64,000 nucleotides of DNA from Solea solea (GCF_958295425.1 NC_081138.1:24883733-24947732); one strand, 5' to 3'; counted from the first letter of the stretch, positions 1 to 14,329 are shown. The notes: generated by a model not told the origin, from the letters alone. Program-made: numbers and translations.

Positions 1-130
1 CTTCGATGCCTAGAAAATCATCTACAACGTATACTATCGCAGAGCAAACTGTGAATCCTAGCACAAGAGAGGTGGCATTATGTCATCAAATCGCCATTTT
101 CCGTGTGGATAAAGACAGCAGTACTGTAAA

Positions 131-330
131 TTTTTTTTTTTTTTTTTAGGGGATTCACCTAAACCAATTTAACAGCCCCTAATTATGTTATTTAGTTGGC
201 CAAAGTGATGGGGACAATGACGGCGTTTTGTCTGACATCTACAGTTTTTATTATTTTTACGCACAACAAATCGAACCCACAACCTTTGAGTTGAAAGACG
301 ACTCACTCTACCACTGAGCTACTTTTGCCC
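131..330 (-). mobile_element. tRNA-derived SINE, minus strand
   Basis: Read on the minus strand, 330-259 resembles a tRNA. It has an A-box-like TAGCTCAGTGGTAGAG, a GAGT/ACTC stem around the anticodon-loop position, and a B-box-like GGTTGTGGGTTCGATT. A body of roughly 110 bases follows, and the element ends in a run of A (T on the plus strand, 131-148). Head, body and poly(A) in this order are the layout of a tRNA-derived SINE. I did not find a convincing target-site duplication, so the exact ends are uncertain, and the body matches no family I can name. It is a retrotransposon copy, not a working tRNA gene. Confidence 0.65.
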
Positions 331-345
331 TAACATTATACTTTT

Positions 346-3300
346 GGACAGTGTATTCTATACTTTATTCTGACAAAGTTTTCTTTTAAGTTTTTGCTCC
401 TAATTTTTGCCTTGGTTGTATTGCTTTAATTATACTGGCTTGTTTCGTATAGAGAGTGCTGACTTTATTTTTTCCTGGAAAATGCTCCTTTTAATTTTAC
501 TTCTTCACCCATCCTCACCCCCCACCCCACTTCCTACTACTACTGTTTTATGCAGATAAGACCGAAGGCTTTCCCCTCTCAGAGCTGGGTGGATGCCCAG
601 TATGCAGGAGTTTATCTGGCACACGTGTCCTTCCAACGATATTTCACTCCTGGTTCTACTCTCTCTTTTTGATAGCTTTATCACTGCGGAGAGGTCAGAT
701 GCTGACACCAGCATAAGGGCCGCTTAAATCCCTCTAAACAACATCTATCATGAACCCTATAAAATAAGCTTCACAGCATGCACAGTACTGTGGCCTTGTG
801 CTTGGAAAAGCTCGTATATCATATGTCTGCTTGACTCAAGGAAGGCTTTTTTTTTTTTATATCTACAGGATTCAGTAGAGGGAGGTTCTGATTTGACTCT
901 AATCAGTCTTTATGAGTGATTTTAGATTACAGTCTGTGTGGGAAAGCTATCACTCATTGGGGGGAGGCAGGTAGGCTGTTTTGTAGGTGATGAATGGCAC
1001 TAGCCTACAGTACTATTTATTGATCAGAATAAAATTTGACATTGGTAACCTAAAAAAATTCCATAGAAAGGTATTAATGGTGGTTTTTCAAGTTTCAAAG
1101 TATGACGTTGGCACATGGAGCCACTCGGTGCAGAAAAGGGTGCAAGGTGGATGCTAATTGACTTTGATATTTGACCTAATATTATGACATGGTGACAAGT
1201 TGCTTAGTGAAAGTGAAACAAATGGAATGCAGGTGCTTAAACAGAGAGGGAAGATGCTATTATGGCCCTTAAATCATAAAGGTCCTGCAGGCTGTTTAGC
1301 AACCACTTGATTAATAGCTGGATGCTAAAGGATTGGAGCAAATTGTTAGTTCTTTGAGGACAAAAAGAAAAGAAAAATGAACGGGTAATAAAAAGAAAAA
1401 GCTTTCTGTAATGTGACTAATTTTCCTGTTTTGACACTTGCAGTGTGTAAAACAAATGTTCTTTTTGCTTTGAATTTATCATGCCCTTTTTGACTGGCTT
1501 AAATAATTATTTTTAGGTTTCATAACAATTTTCATAACAGCTTCTATCTAGAGGTTATTAATATTTGTGTGGACATGGTGATTTAGACTTTAAACACAGA
1601 CATTAGCAGGATTCCTGTGTCTTTGTACACTGTAAAGGAGTTTTCCTATTGCTTCATAGCCAGTGTTGGTATTAACAGCTGTTGAAATGTTGCAAGGTGG
1701 GGCCAGACAGTATTTAAATGTTAAATATTTCAAGTATTTTAGTTTTTAGAAGTGGCTGTTTTGCCTTTTTTTAATGTATCAAGTATCATACTTTTTCATT
1801 AAGCTGTTCACTTGTCGGAAAATAAACACCACACGTTTTCTCCATTTCTGCATCACTAAATCTGTGATCAACATCAGGGTCTACTTCAAAAAGCCGCGAA
1901 TGTGCACTTACCACAATTGCCTCGCCTTCTCATCCTGGTTTGATGTTCATGAAACTGACTAAGCCAGTTTCATGTATTGTATTATTGGTCAAGTCTCACT
2001 TTCTCAGATATCCGAGAAGAACTTTGTAACTTTTCAAATGCAGACATGTGTGAAACAATTTGTGCTCAGAAGCTTTAAGCTATTAACCATCAACCCGCAC
2101 CCCGTAAGAAACATTTTTCACCGCATACTGCAATTTTTCTTGATCATTTTCAGTGATTGAATTAATGACTTTTCTCGGCCACAAAGTCAGAAATCAAGAC
2201 ATAAAATGTCAGGTAAAAAGATTTAAAAAGACATCTCGGTTTTGTCCGTTTCTTTTTTGTCTTTTTTTGTCTGAAGATGTAGTGATAAGGCAAGATTCCC
2301 TGCATGCAGGTCTTAAGTCTTCAGCAAAATGGGTGTGGAGGAGCCAAAAAACCAGAAGAATCAATGACCCAGAAAAGAGAAATTATTGTCCAAGTCCATC
2401 ACTTAATTTCTTTAAAAGCTTATTGAAAAGTCAGAACCGCTCAATGTGCATCCACTAAAGTTAACACTCTTGGTATGCCATACAATTTAATTATTAGGAC
2501 ATGATTCATTCAGTGAGTGGTCACCCATTCGATGGGACCATTTATAGGGCTGGTGTATTCATTACTGCTCACAATCCTCCTTTTGGTCAGTATTCACTGA
2601 ACTGTACAAATGTAATTTAGATACTTGATTGAGAAGAGACTGTGCTAATTAAGAGTTTTTGCAGAGTGCATAATCATTTTGGCTGTCTATTCATCAGGAA
2701 CAATGTGATGATTAGCCCCCGTGGCAGTCTGAGTGCTGCTCATCTTATGGAAAGAAAAGTAAAGTCTCATCTCAAAGGATCCTTTTAGCCTTCATAAAAT
2801 AACTAATGAGCATTTGTTTTTGTGGCAAACGGCATTATCAACCCCACAACGCACACATGAGCATACAACACATCTTATTTGAGGAGATGGTGCAAGGTCT
2901 ACTCACTTGTCTCCAATAAACTTGTCTTGATATACTGTTATTTACGATTAAATTGAAAGTAATGCCTTGTTTACTGAAAATGGTGTAGCCAAAAGTAGCT
3001 GGCTAGGCTACTGCCTAAGAAAAAATAAATCCAGTAAAGTAAAGCACATCATGCATGATGACAAACTCCACAATCGACACAGTCAAAACTAAAATAATGA
3101 AACAATTGGTGATGTTATAATGTATTATTTCTTCTTTCAGTACTTTGAAACTTTCTGCCCACCCTTTTCAAAACTTGTTTGTGATTTGCTAGGTAGTTCT
3201 TTAATGCAGGGTTGTATATAATGTGCTTACTTACCTAAAAGGGCCGTCAGCTGGTGCAGTAACTATCACGCACTTCAGAAACGGGCAACTTAAAATGGAC

Positions 3301-6300
3301 ATAAACTCTCACAATCACTCAGACTTAAACAAGACCCTCAGGGATCAAGGAGTAGATTGAGCTGCTTTCCCTGCTTGTAAGCATAACAACTAGCAATAAA
3401 GTAGCATTGTTTTATTTTCTACTGTAGTGCAATAGGTTTAAAATACTCAAGCCTTCTCAACTTTTCCTCCTATGTGATTCAGAATAGATTGGCCCTTTAA
3501 ATGTCTCCAAGGCACATCAGTGAAGGAGGGCCCACCACCATGAGACCTTTAGGTTTCCCAGGACTCTGATACAGTTTCATATCTTTAAATATTTAAAGAA
3601 TCATAACAGATAATACCTGGGACAACAAAGTGGGTCGCTTCTTAGTCTTTACCTTCTTCTACTTGCAACTCTTCATTATTTATAATTCATGTTTGAGTGA
3701 AGACAGAAAAAGAAAATCCATACGAATAGTGTCATTCACTTTGAAATGAATCAATTGTTAATCATAGTATCATTCATGTACATTGCATGACACTACTTAA
3801 GGAACTCTAATGCTGCTCATTTCTATGTAGAAATAGTTTTAATTGTATTGATTCAATATGCTGACAAAATTGATAAAAGACCAAGCATCTCTCTGTTTGC
3901 AGTTCATCTGTGATGGTGTGGATTTATTTGCATACCCGGATTATCAAAAATGGCATGTGTAAACTTCTGTTAAAAATTAAATGTACCAGCGTCCTTTAAC
4001 ATTTGTAAAGTAGGATTGACTGCTTTTAAGACTGCAGCTTCACTTTATTTGTGTTATCTTTTAACAGGTTGATTTATGGCTATGTCTTTGCTGTGGTGTT
4101 CCTTCTTACGAAAGATGCATTTAATGGTACATCCCAGTGCTTTCCTCTTAACTTGTACCTCAGAAGGGGAAGCCCACAAAGTTCCTCACACCAGTTACGA
4201 CAAGCACAGAAAAAAAGGGGACTGAACACAAAAGTAAAGGAAACTTTTTTTCTTGGAACCAGAGCTCTGATTCTATTTATAGCGTTAAACAGAAATCTGA
4301 TTAACCGAGGCATTTTAAGTAGAGTGACTTGGAGGAGTGAAGAATAAAGGAGAGGAAGCGACACTTTTATTAAATCAGCAATTGATGCCATCGTTCCTCA
4401 GAGACTAGCGCACAGAAATAAAATGCAATGGGAAAAAAACCCAAACTGTTTCCCGATGTTTATCTGGTCTGTTTTGGTTTGAGGTGCTTGGTGAATGCAA
4501 CATTGCTGTGACTGTTTCATGGTCCTCCTTTACAATTTAGTTCTGACTGTATGAGTTGTTTTGAGGACAAACGGAGCTGATTTTGAATGGTCAAACATCC
4601 AGCTTAATACTAAAACCACACAATGCTGTAGCTCAGTGATCGCTACAAGCAATTTATGAGAGGAAATATGAAATACATGAGATTTTCCCTTGAACTGGAC
4701 CTGAGGCTATGGCCTGAGGGGCTGCTCCGAGGGCTGACTCTCCCGGGCAGATAGAGCCATTCAACCCTGCATTATTGTCCTATTAGTCTTGGCTACCGCA
4801 CTAAATGGTCTGCCCACCACTGATTACAGTGGTACGAACACCAGGAAACGTATCAGTTTCCAGGATTAGAGCTCATTATATGATGCCTCAAAAAACAAAC
4901 ATGTACATTAGACCTGATATTGCAAGGTAGATCTATTTTAAGGGCTTTATTGTAGTTAAGCTTACTATTAAAGTTATAGTTAGGGGTTATTGGTTTGGTT
5001 CCACTGTACTTGCATAATGGACAGATGCACTTGAGTGTCATGAAGTTCCTTGGTGTAATTTACCTGCCTCAGCACTTTTGTGTACAGGAGTGGAGGAGGA
5101 AGAATGGTAATGATAACAATGCTGATTAAACAATACACACGTGGGTCCGAAATTACCAAACCTCTGAGGCTGCAGATTGGAGAGGTCTGTCTAATGTATC
5201 ATAATGAGACTATTTTGTCTGTTTCACAATGTCCCATTGTGCGGTTTCTAACTTTTCCCCAAATCCTCTTTCCAGTAAGACACAGTGGTAATGGTAAAGA
5301 AGGGAGGCAATTATAGTACACACCAGGATCATTCATTTACTTTAACATATCAAGCATAATTACTTGTGCTTTAAAAAACACTTTGGAAAAGGAGAGATAC
5401 TGCACTACTGACTGTTGTGGAATGTAGTGGCTTTATACCTGTGACTTACCCACTGGAACAGACAATTGCCCCGTGGAGTAAGTAAGTCTGAAAATTATGA
5501 GTCTGCCATTTTGTGTGTGTGTGTTGGGAACTCTGTCACAGGGGAATATTCACCAGTTATGCACAGTAGCCGTAGGAGTCACTCTTTCAGCTCTGACAAG
5601 GATTTAGCTGTAGGCTTCCCACATGGTGAATGGAGCATAGAATCACCTCAGATGCGTAGGAAGAAGTACAAATAGGATAATGGTGTGACTGTCCACGCCA
5701 TTCTCGTGTGTTCGGTCATACTTTCATTCACACAAATGTTGTCTTGAATGGGAATGCCCTTTACGAACCACAACATCTAGCTTTTAAAGTTTTATTTTGT
5801 TTATCATAGATTGCAGTGAAAGGTAAATGGAAACTCTCAAGTGGTGCACTAGCAGCCCACCTCTATATATATTAATTTTTCTCCTTCTGGCCAGCTGGAG
5901 AAGTACTCTTTGGCTGACTTCAGCCATACTGCTCCTACTGATTCATGCATGTGATTTGCTTTGTGCGAGCTGATAGGGTTGCTGTGGATGAATGGTTAAA
6001 CTGAGAAGAGGCATGAGGAAGAGTGACACGTTGAGTGGCTGGTACACTGATAAATAGCTTTGGATTTATTTAGGTTCATCTGTTTAAGAGAGGTGCAGTG
6101 CTCTATCCTTTCAGCTTAAGTGTCCCAGGGAGATTCTTTTCTCGGGGCATGTGGGCTTGTGCACCACTCTCCATTTTGGGTAAGCGCCTCTCTTTTAGCC
6201 ACATGCCAAATGATCCTAGTCAGCATCTGGCACAGGTAGACTCCATAATTCTTTATACTTGAGTAGGAATTTACTGCAAAACATTGTTGCCTTTTTATTT

Positions 6301-6990
6301 TTTTATTTTGACTCATCTTTTGAATGGTTACCTGAGCCTCAGGTTTATCTTATTTTTTCCCCCCCCCCTTATATCTCCTGCTTGTCTGTCTTTATTTTCA
6401 AATCCATGTGCCACATTTTTAACCTCTGTATTTCCATTCCTCTCCCTGTAGCTAATCTTGAATACAACTTTAACACACATGGTTGAGTTTTGCTTGATAC
6501 ATTATGTAAATTTAGGGTCACGACAAAAGAGATACGTCATGAGTTCCTCTTACAGTACAAGTACTGTTCCCTTTGTTCAGATGGGTCTGCAGGTGCAGCT
6601 CTGGCCCGTGCGGAGATCTCCATAAACTTTGGAGCATTAAAACAGCAGATGTGCTCCTTAAAGAGAGGGAACAAGCATCAGCAAGGCAGTTCGGAACCAT
6701 GCCAGGGAACCGGTTTAAAGGAATGCACACATAAAAAAGAGCATACCTATGGATGTCGTGCAATCTGCAAATAGTAACAGTTTGTCCTTTGCTTTCCTCA
6801 GGAGTTTCAAAACCAGTTTAGTATATGGCCAAACAATGAACTGGATCTACTGGGTGGACCATAATGAAACAGATAGCTTATGGGTGTGTTGCAAGTGGCA
6901 CTAATGCACCTCTGTGCTCCTAAATAGGAGAGGAGCAGCACCACATTCAGGGAATAATAAAGTGACAGACGGTTTTATTTAGTTTTCAGT
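346..6990. other. AT-rich non-coding stretch, no gene seen
   Basis: Both strands show only short chance open frames, mostly under 105 codons, with no recognisable domain. Homopolymer runs are present, including T at about 848-859 and C at 6360-6368. A perfect 14-base palindrome, CATCATGCATGATG, lies at 3047-3060. A few homeodomain-type ATTA/TAAT clusters occur, as expected in AT-rich DNA. I see no transposon ends, tRNA or promoter that I can support. Confidence 0.5.
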
Positions 6991-6997
6991 AAGACCA

Positions 6998-7749
6998 CGT
7001 TTAGACTGCAGCCCAAATCAGATTTGTAAGCATATCCAATCAGAATCTGATCTTCTTGACCAACTGTTCACATTATATATTGCAAGTGATCAGCGTGTGT
7101 CCATATTGACATGGTCTAGTCTTCCACATGGATTACTATAGTCACAGGGCACACCCCAGAAAAACAAGTAGACCGAGTCTAAACAATATAAACCAAACTG
7201 ATGACAGAAAGCTGTGCCTGTTTCTGTTCCAAATGTTTTTGTGGAGCCGCAGCGTAAACTTTCTTCTGATTTTTGAACTATTGTTTTCCACAGTGTCGAT
7301 GGTTTAATGTGCCTCCAATTAACTTCCAATCCACTTCTCTGGATCTACGGTGTTGACGTTGTTGTCATTTGAGTTGTGCTACAAGGGACGCAGAACCTGG
7401 GATTCCACTGCATGCGTGTTATACAATATGGTGTCAACAGGGGCGTTTGACTTCCTGTCCGGCTCGTGCTGAATTCTGCTGAATTGAAGCATTGTTACGT
7501 CATCCGGGAAACGTTGGAACACTTGCATTTTCCACGGGAGCAATGGACTGACTAAACAGTGACAGAGCTAGTATGCCAATGGAGTCGGTGGAGGCTGACA
7601 CATTGACTTACGTGCATGCGTATCACTTCCGATGCCATGAAGGAGACGCTCATTCAAAGCTACCTGCATATGTGGTTTGATTTCGTTTGTTTTTCAGCTG
7701 TCCAGACTGCCAAATAAAAAAAAATCTGATTTGAGCAGCACTCTAAACG
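6998..7749. mobile_element. Non-autonomous DNA transposon with 28-bp terminal inverted repeats
   Basis: The left end, 6998-7025, is the reverse complement of the right end, 7722-7749, at 25 of 28 positions. Both carry CGTTTAGA followed by TGC and CAAATCAGATTT. The flanks AAGACCA (6991-6997) and AAGCCCA (7750-7756) agree at 6 of 7 positions and may be a decayed target-site duplication. The interior of about 700 bases has no transposase-like open frame, so the element would have depended on a partner in trans. The termini resemble a class of fish repeats beginning GTTCACACTGCAG; superfamily assignment (hAT-like by duplication length) is inference. Confidence 0.7.
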
Positions 7750-7756
7750 AAGCCCA

Positions 7757-10280
7757 AGTTTATTTTGTCTCCTGTCCTCAACTCCCAAATGTCTGAATCT
7801 ATCAAAAGCAACATGCGATGCACTAGATCAATGCCAGACACAAGTGGCTTTAATTGTCAGTGTATTAACATACATGCAGTTATCTTAATTGCAATTGTCA
7901 TACTGCTTATTATTAATGCAATACAATAAGGTGCTGTTGTCAGATGTTCCCGCTGTAGACCTCTTTATTTTGGCAGAATCTGTCATGATTATTTGCAAAT
8001 GGCTTTTTCTCATTTGGAATCAAAACAGTTTAAGCTGCTACACTGAAACGATAAAATCTGAAATTCAAGAATATCAACATACACTATCAATGGGATCGTA
8101 GATCATTTAGTCACATTTCTAAATGCCCTTTGAATCAGTGCTTAGGAAAGTCTATTAATTTGCTCCCCTATCGTCTGTCAGGAAAGAGGCTCAAAATTCC
8201 TAAGAGAGTTGTTCTGGCTCACAGTTTATACTGAGCTGTGGGAGATAATAGTAATAGCATCTGTAAATTAGGTTTATAGGATACTCCCACAGCACCTGAT
8301 ACCCTATATTTTTATGCAATTAGCACAAATGCAGTATGCAGAAGCAGCAGTAAATAGAAAATCTTTCTCTGATTCCATTATAATATCTACTTACCCACAG
8401 CTAACCCAAATGTCACCAGTCATCATCTCCTCACTAGCTGTACAACAGCTGATCAATCTGTGTGACAGCAACGGTATTGTGTAATCGGAGCACCGTGTCC
8501 TTACATGGGAAAGAATCACTTAGCTGCTATCTTTGCGTGGCTCCTGAGAGTTAAATAAACAATGCACCATGTCAGCATTTACTTTTTTTTTTCTACTTAC
8601 AGTACCTACTGAGCCAAAAGAAATCTTGAAAATATTATTTTAAATAAAGTTATTTAAAGTATGCATCTGCTTTAATTGTAGTTTTTGCTATTAGTATAGT
8701 TTGCTTTTTAATTGCAATTAAGGGATTGCAACTATTGACAACTGAAGCCAGAAGTCTGAGAAAAACTCTACAATATGAAGATAAAACATGTAGGTACATT
8801 CCTTCATATGACACAGTCGGCTTATAAAGCAAAGTCATTCTTTTTAAACATTAATGTGGCACTTGATAAAAGCTTACTTGACATAGAAAGGTTCATGCTT
8901 TTCCGAAAAGGGACTGTTATGAAATATACATACTGTAGCAGAGATGGTTTGTAGAAAGAAATTGAACACAGTGGAATTTGTCATGTTTTAAAGAAAGAGT
9001 GGCATCTTACCTGTAACATTTAATTTAACCTATAATGAAAACGTGGGCTTGGGAATATTTTCAATCCCAAGAGAAATGCTAACTTGATTTACAATTACAA
9101 CAGGTGTTTTTTGTTATTGAGAGAAGATATTGCATTTGGCATATTTCCCAGCCCTAACACTCAACTTGAGGTTAAGTAAAAGTCATTAAGGGCCTTATTA
9201 ATGAGTCTCCTGCAAGAATTTCGGGCCCCTTTTTTACTCATTTATGTTCAAGTTGTCATTCATGGCTGTAATCCTCACCAACCCTCTCCAATTTACCCCT
9301 TATCTCTCCCTCTGCCTACTTTTGAATGTGTAACGCATGCAAATTAGCCACTTAGTAACCACATCAATTACCCACCTGGCCTCTTGTCAGACTCACTGTG
9401 TTGTTTGCAAAACACTCGTTATGGTCCTGTGGTGAAGAATGCGGACAGTCATTGGCGTAGTCCATGTTATGGTTCGCTTTGGAACCAATTAGTACTTGGA
9501 TGCCTGGTCTCCTCTGAGACCAGTAAAATTGAGAGCGAAGACAGGGCTTAAAACAATAATGTGCAACCACACCTATATATTTAAGCAAGAATATTAACCA
9601 TGAATCATTGTGAAAACCAGTCGACTTTATCATAAAGTCAACACACATTTAACTCTTGGCCTTCTGACTAAGTCCTACAATGGGGCAAGTGGATGTTAAA
9701 GGGATATACTGGCTACCCTTGTGTCTCATGCTCTTGCTAAGGTGACATCAACTGGAAGTCTTTTTCTGGCCCTCCTATTTTCAGAAGGAAGACTGGCCTA
9801 GTATGATCCGGTTATGCCTGGATATATGTCCTGTATCGCAGAATGGCAGTGAGATGGAAAGACTCTTTTAAAGGAAGGAGAAGCAGATGCATGTGAAACC
9901 GATCTGTCCCTCACTGTCCTCTGTCTTTGTCAGATAACCCAGGAAACATCTCAGACTCGTGCAGCCTTTTAGAAGCTTGATTTAGATTCACCCTGCTCCA
10001 CACGCGTGCTTGATGAAACAAAAGAATTATGGTGGTATTGTTAGAAACAGGAAATGGTGTGTAAAGAATAACAGTCTCTGAGAGGCAGCCGTGTGTCTGC
10101 ACCTAAATATGCTGATGGATCTTAAATACTGACCTTTGGTTTTATGCAAGTGTAACTGATTGCTCCAATTCTGTTGGTGATTGTAAGGTACAACTTTCCT
10201 TAAAATCAGTGCAATTAATTAAATAATGTAAAGTCACGTCACCATATATTCACCATATAACCACTACAGAACCGTCCTGA
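7757..10280. other. AT-rich non-coding stretch, no gene seen
   Basis: No open frame here exceeds about 95 codons and none has a recognisable motif. The sequence is AT-rich with short T runs (for example 8583-8592). The part near 9180-9260 has little simple repeat and could hold a conserved element, but nothing in the sequence alone shows that. Confidence 0.45.
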
Positions 10281-10289
10281 TTTTACCTG

Positions 10290-10465
10290 TTATTGTTTAC
10301 AATTATTTACATAAGAATGAATGTATATGGGAAATGACAAAAAGGCAACCCTTGAAATAGTGGCACTGAATGTGGCACGTTGAAAAATGTAGGTGCACCT
10401 AAATGAAAAGTCAGGCGCACCAGTGAAACCAATGCAAAAGGTTAGTGGAGTCCTGCGGCGTTTGA
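10290..10465. repeat. Copy A of a three-copy dispersed repeat family
   Basis: This segment shares ordered blocks with 49070-49200: TTGTTTACAAT, GAATGTATAT, GGCAACCCTTGAAAT, TGGCACTGAA, ACGTTGAAAAATGT, and a final block reading CCAGTG-AACCA-TGCAAAAGGTTAGT. The central GGCAACCCTTGAAAT block also occurs at 33085. The blocks keep the same order and similar spacing, so the copies descend from one element. The family is not one I can name. Short open frames across copies A and B on the minus strand share the residues ISRVA-LSF, which may be chance conservation of the repeat. Confidence 0.6.
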
Positions 10466-10470
10466 AAAAA

Positions 10471-13400
10471 CAGCACACAGACCCATCTCTCATTTTGATT
10501 ACCTATGTGGTTAGTCAGTTTGAAGGAAAATGTTTTATATATGTAAACAGTCTGGATTTTATTATATTGAAAAAAAACTGTATTACAAAACCATGACTGT
10601 GTTAAAGGGCTGCTGTGAGAAAGACAAGTAGATTCAGGATCCAGTTGCATATTTATTTTAGTCCATGACACAATACCGGATGAAGGCATACACCGTTTCC
10701 AGGGAAAGACTGTATGGAAGAGTAGACATTGAGGCACTAATAACTGCACAAGGTAGTCAGTCATCAGAGCATTTAGCAATTGTAATAGAAGAAACATTTT
10801 TGTTTTATTTCCAATCAAAGGCCTGTTTTTCAGTCTCTGAGGAAACACATTCATGGAATACACAGATGTTAACCTCACTAACCTGGGAAACATGGTGCAT
10901 TTTCTTTTCACCAGGTGACTGGGTAGAGTTTGTCATGTTGTTTTTTTTTTTTTTTTTTAACTTACTTTAGTTAAATGCACAGTGGTCCACAAGCAGTAGC
11001 ATCATTGCCATAGCTCCTCTGTCCTCTGCCCAAGTTGGTGGGCTATGTCCTGGTCAAGGTGCAGCTCAGGCCACTTCACTTCACTTAATTGGTTGAATTC
11101 TTAAGGGCAATTAATTGACCAGCAGTTTAATCTGTAACATCCCCAATATGGGCAAGACCATAGCTTTAATACAGCTGAGAGGGACTGCTGTGTGATTAGA
11201 CATAAAATAAATTTAACTGCCCTCCCCCAAAGAAGTGGGGTGTGTAGAGTCTGTTTTTAATTTCTGAAACTCTTAATGAATTCCTTTACCATCGAGACAT
11301 ACCATCCCAAGAAAATACATTACAGCTCATGTATTTCCTGTCGGCATAATGCCTAACGCACACAGCTTTGATAATAAAAGTGTGTTTTCTCTCAGTCTTG
11401 GCTTGTTTAAGAAAACTGTGAGAAATGTTGACCTGCTACTGTACATTTTTTAACAACTTTGTTAGCTGCACCTGTACATTGCACCGTACTGTATTCAGCG
11501 CTCCCATTTTTTCTTTTCCGCTTATGCTTCAAATAAAACGCTGTTTCAAAGACCATGCCATATGCGTATTTTCCACACTCTCAAATATGTAATATATTTA
11601 GTTTGGTGGTAATCACTCACGCACTGGTACAACAGAGACAAAGTACTGACTGAGAGAACGGAGCGAGGAGAGTCGCTGATGTTTTAAAACATGTATGGAT
11701 GATTAATTACCTGGAGCTGCTGGGGGAAAATACTGGTTTTAAAGAACAGAGAGCCTGACACAAAATGTGCACATTTCCTCCCCTTCTTTGGAATAATTGA
11801 AATTTGATTAAAGGGGAACCAGAACCTTCTTTTGCCTGGTAAGCAGAATATCCACAAAAGTATCCCTTTCCCCTTCAATATGGTAAAGTGTCCGTCAGAG
11901 TTAGGGTCATTTGCCAAAGGACAAGAAGGGAAGTCATTATTGCCTTTCCTTTTACCTGTAACCTCCCACAAATGCACATTATATTGAATGAGGTGCAGTC
12001 AATCAATTGTGACCGTGACTGTACAATTGCAATTTATCAACGAGGCTGTCGGGTTGAGTAGATCCCCAGGCTTGAGTTGGTAATGATGAGTTCAAACACC
12101 TGAAAAAGGTCTTTCAAGTTCCCTGAACTTGGTGTGTGTGTGCATGTGCGAAAGAGGAGAGAGGAAAATGAAACGGGGATGTGAGATAAAATAAGGAGAG
12201 GGTGAAATGGATGAAGTCCTTTAGTTTCCCCCATTTCCTTAGCACCTCGAGCATTGACACAGGTCTTGTGCACTTCGGTAATGAAAGAAATGTTTGAGCA
12301 GCTGCTGAGCCACCACTAAACCACATTTTGTTGGGTTACATAAGTGGTGATTCATCCTCAGACTGCTTCTTCCTTCCATTGTTGTCTCAAGTGCTGCAGA
12401 ACAAAAAGTGGTATATCATCCACTGAAAAACACACAAAACCTCCTGCACTGCAGACAACAGACTTTTCGTAAACTTCCTTAAATGTAATTTTCCATAATG
12501 CATACGGTCGAAATAATCAAATCTGTTATTTGTCGTCATTTTTTAAAATTGTTTTTGTGTTTGGCTTTGATTTTTCCCCATCAGTGTTAACATGGAAGGA
12601 CATGAAGCCTTTAAGGCAGAGCTGTGGCTGTGCAGGATGTGTTTCTGGGGTGGAGGTGGATTTTTCTGTCTTTGGAATAACAACCCACCTACCACTGGCA
12701 TGTCTTAAAAGAATTCCACTCCGTTTGTAAATCTTTATTTCCTGTCACAAACCCACAAGAGAATACCAGACACTCCACTATAGACCCAGCATTTGAAACC
12801 CAGCTCCATAAATTCCCAAATTAGTTTCTGCAATGGCCCAAATGGCACAGAATAGCAATGGTGAAATACAAATAAAAAATAAAAGTCTGGCCTGGGTGAT
12901 GGGTGGAGGTAGGGCTTTCAGGAAATGGTTTGCTTGAAGGTCTGAGTGCTTCCAGGTTGACTTTCTCCGTGATTGATCAACATGTCTTGTCCAGGTGGCA
13001 ATGTGAAGTTTCGGACAGATTAATAGGTGGGTGTATGCCCAACTGTAACCATGCTCACATGGCCTTAATCACTGGAGGTCTGCGTGCATGCGATCGAATC
13101 ACACGACCCCACCTATGGATTAAAGAGGTGTGCGCAGACCAGACTAATAGTGGTGTGTCATTTGTACTGAGGAATTCTATGTTGCATAAACAAAAACCTA
13201 GACAAGCCTGTCCACTTTTGCTGCAGCCATGATCAGTAAATCACAATTGGACCAGCAGTGATGCATGCAGATGGAAGACGGTATAATGGGTGTAATGTAA
13301 TATTCTCAAAGTCTACAGCTGACCCTAACCTTTTAAAAAAGAGTAATTGTGGTTTACATTTTCATAATTTTGGTTCTAAAACGGCTACGTACAGACACAC

Positions 13401-14320
13401 ACCCTACTGCCTCCACTGCAGATGATTTTGGTTTCATTATCATTACACTCCTACAAATGATAATGAATCAAATTTAAATTTTATGATCTATATGTTTATT
13501 TCTACACCAAAAAAAAGTATTATAATGAACCTTTGGAATATTTTGCGGCAGACAAAAGTCTGTAGGAAAAAATAAGGTTGTAATATAAGATTTTCAGTCT
13601 CGCATGTAGTTTTAAAGTTTTTCTCTACAATAACAAATGCAGTGATTCTAAATTATCTCGAGTGGCCATTATCCTAAAGACTGAATACCTGCAAAAACGG
13701 TTATATTTATATCATATGGAGTTGTATCTTGCATATGATGATTTTAGATGTAAACTGGCCTCAGGCAAAATTACTGTCTTGGTGTGTATGAGCTGTATAT
13801 GGATTGTGTGTGTTTTAAATTTGTCATCTTTTCTGCCTGTAATATTATGCAGTGGTGTTTTTAACAACTTTATGAGCTGCCGTATTAGCATACATATTTA
13901 CTGTTGCAGACTGCGATAAGAATCGGGGAGAAAAAAAAAAACTCCACATATCACCCAGCTTACAAGTTAATCCACATTTTATTATGTCTGCTGAGCTGGC
14001 AAGGGGTAGATTAAAAACATGTTTTTGAGCAGGTTCCTGAATCAACGATATTAAAGGGGAGATTAGTTTGCCTCAGAGATTAAGTGTGGACTCACTACAT
14101 TATCTGCTGTATGCGGGGTGAGTGCCACCTTAATGATTCTGCTTCCACACATTGCTTTATCTCCTGCAGAAACCGTGCAAGTAGACAGACGGTCTTGTTT
14201 AGTGACATGTATTCATTATTCTAATATCCTGTCAGATTAGCTTCATTCTGGTTGAGAAACTTTGATCTTGACACTTAAGGTGCAGATGTAGATTGACTTT
14301 TTGCATTATGTTCAGCATCT
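10471..14320. other. Non-coding stretch with poly(T), no gene seen
   Basis: A T18 run sits at 10941-10958. The longest open frames (166 codons minus at 10411-10911, 109 codons plus at 12903-13232) show no domain, no convincing start and no splice structure. A possible small inverted repeat, GGTCTGCG at 13077-13084 against CGCAGACC near 13133-13140, is probably chance. Nothing else in the interval could be identified. Confidence 0.45.
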
Positions 14321-14329
14321 TCAATGGTG

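Noticed and set aside
3047..3060. 14-base perfect palindrome CATCATGCATGATG as an operator
   Set aside because: Single occurrence with no gene nearby; chance or a generic dimer site.
4630..4645. TAGCTCAGTG string as a tRNA box A
   Set aside because: No box B follows at a suitable distance.
10411..10911. 166-codon minus-strand open frame
   Set aside because: It runs into the dispersed repeat copy A, begins with a non-ATG or poor start, and has no domain.
13077..13140. Inverted repeat GGTCTGCG/CGCAGACC as a transposon or hairpin gene
   Set aside because: Only 8 bases with a loop near 50 bases and no flanking duplication; expected by chance.
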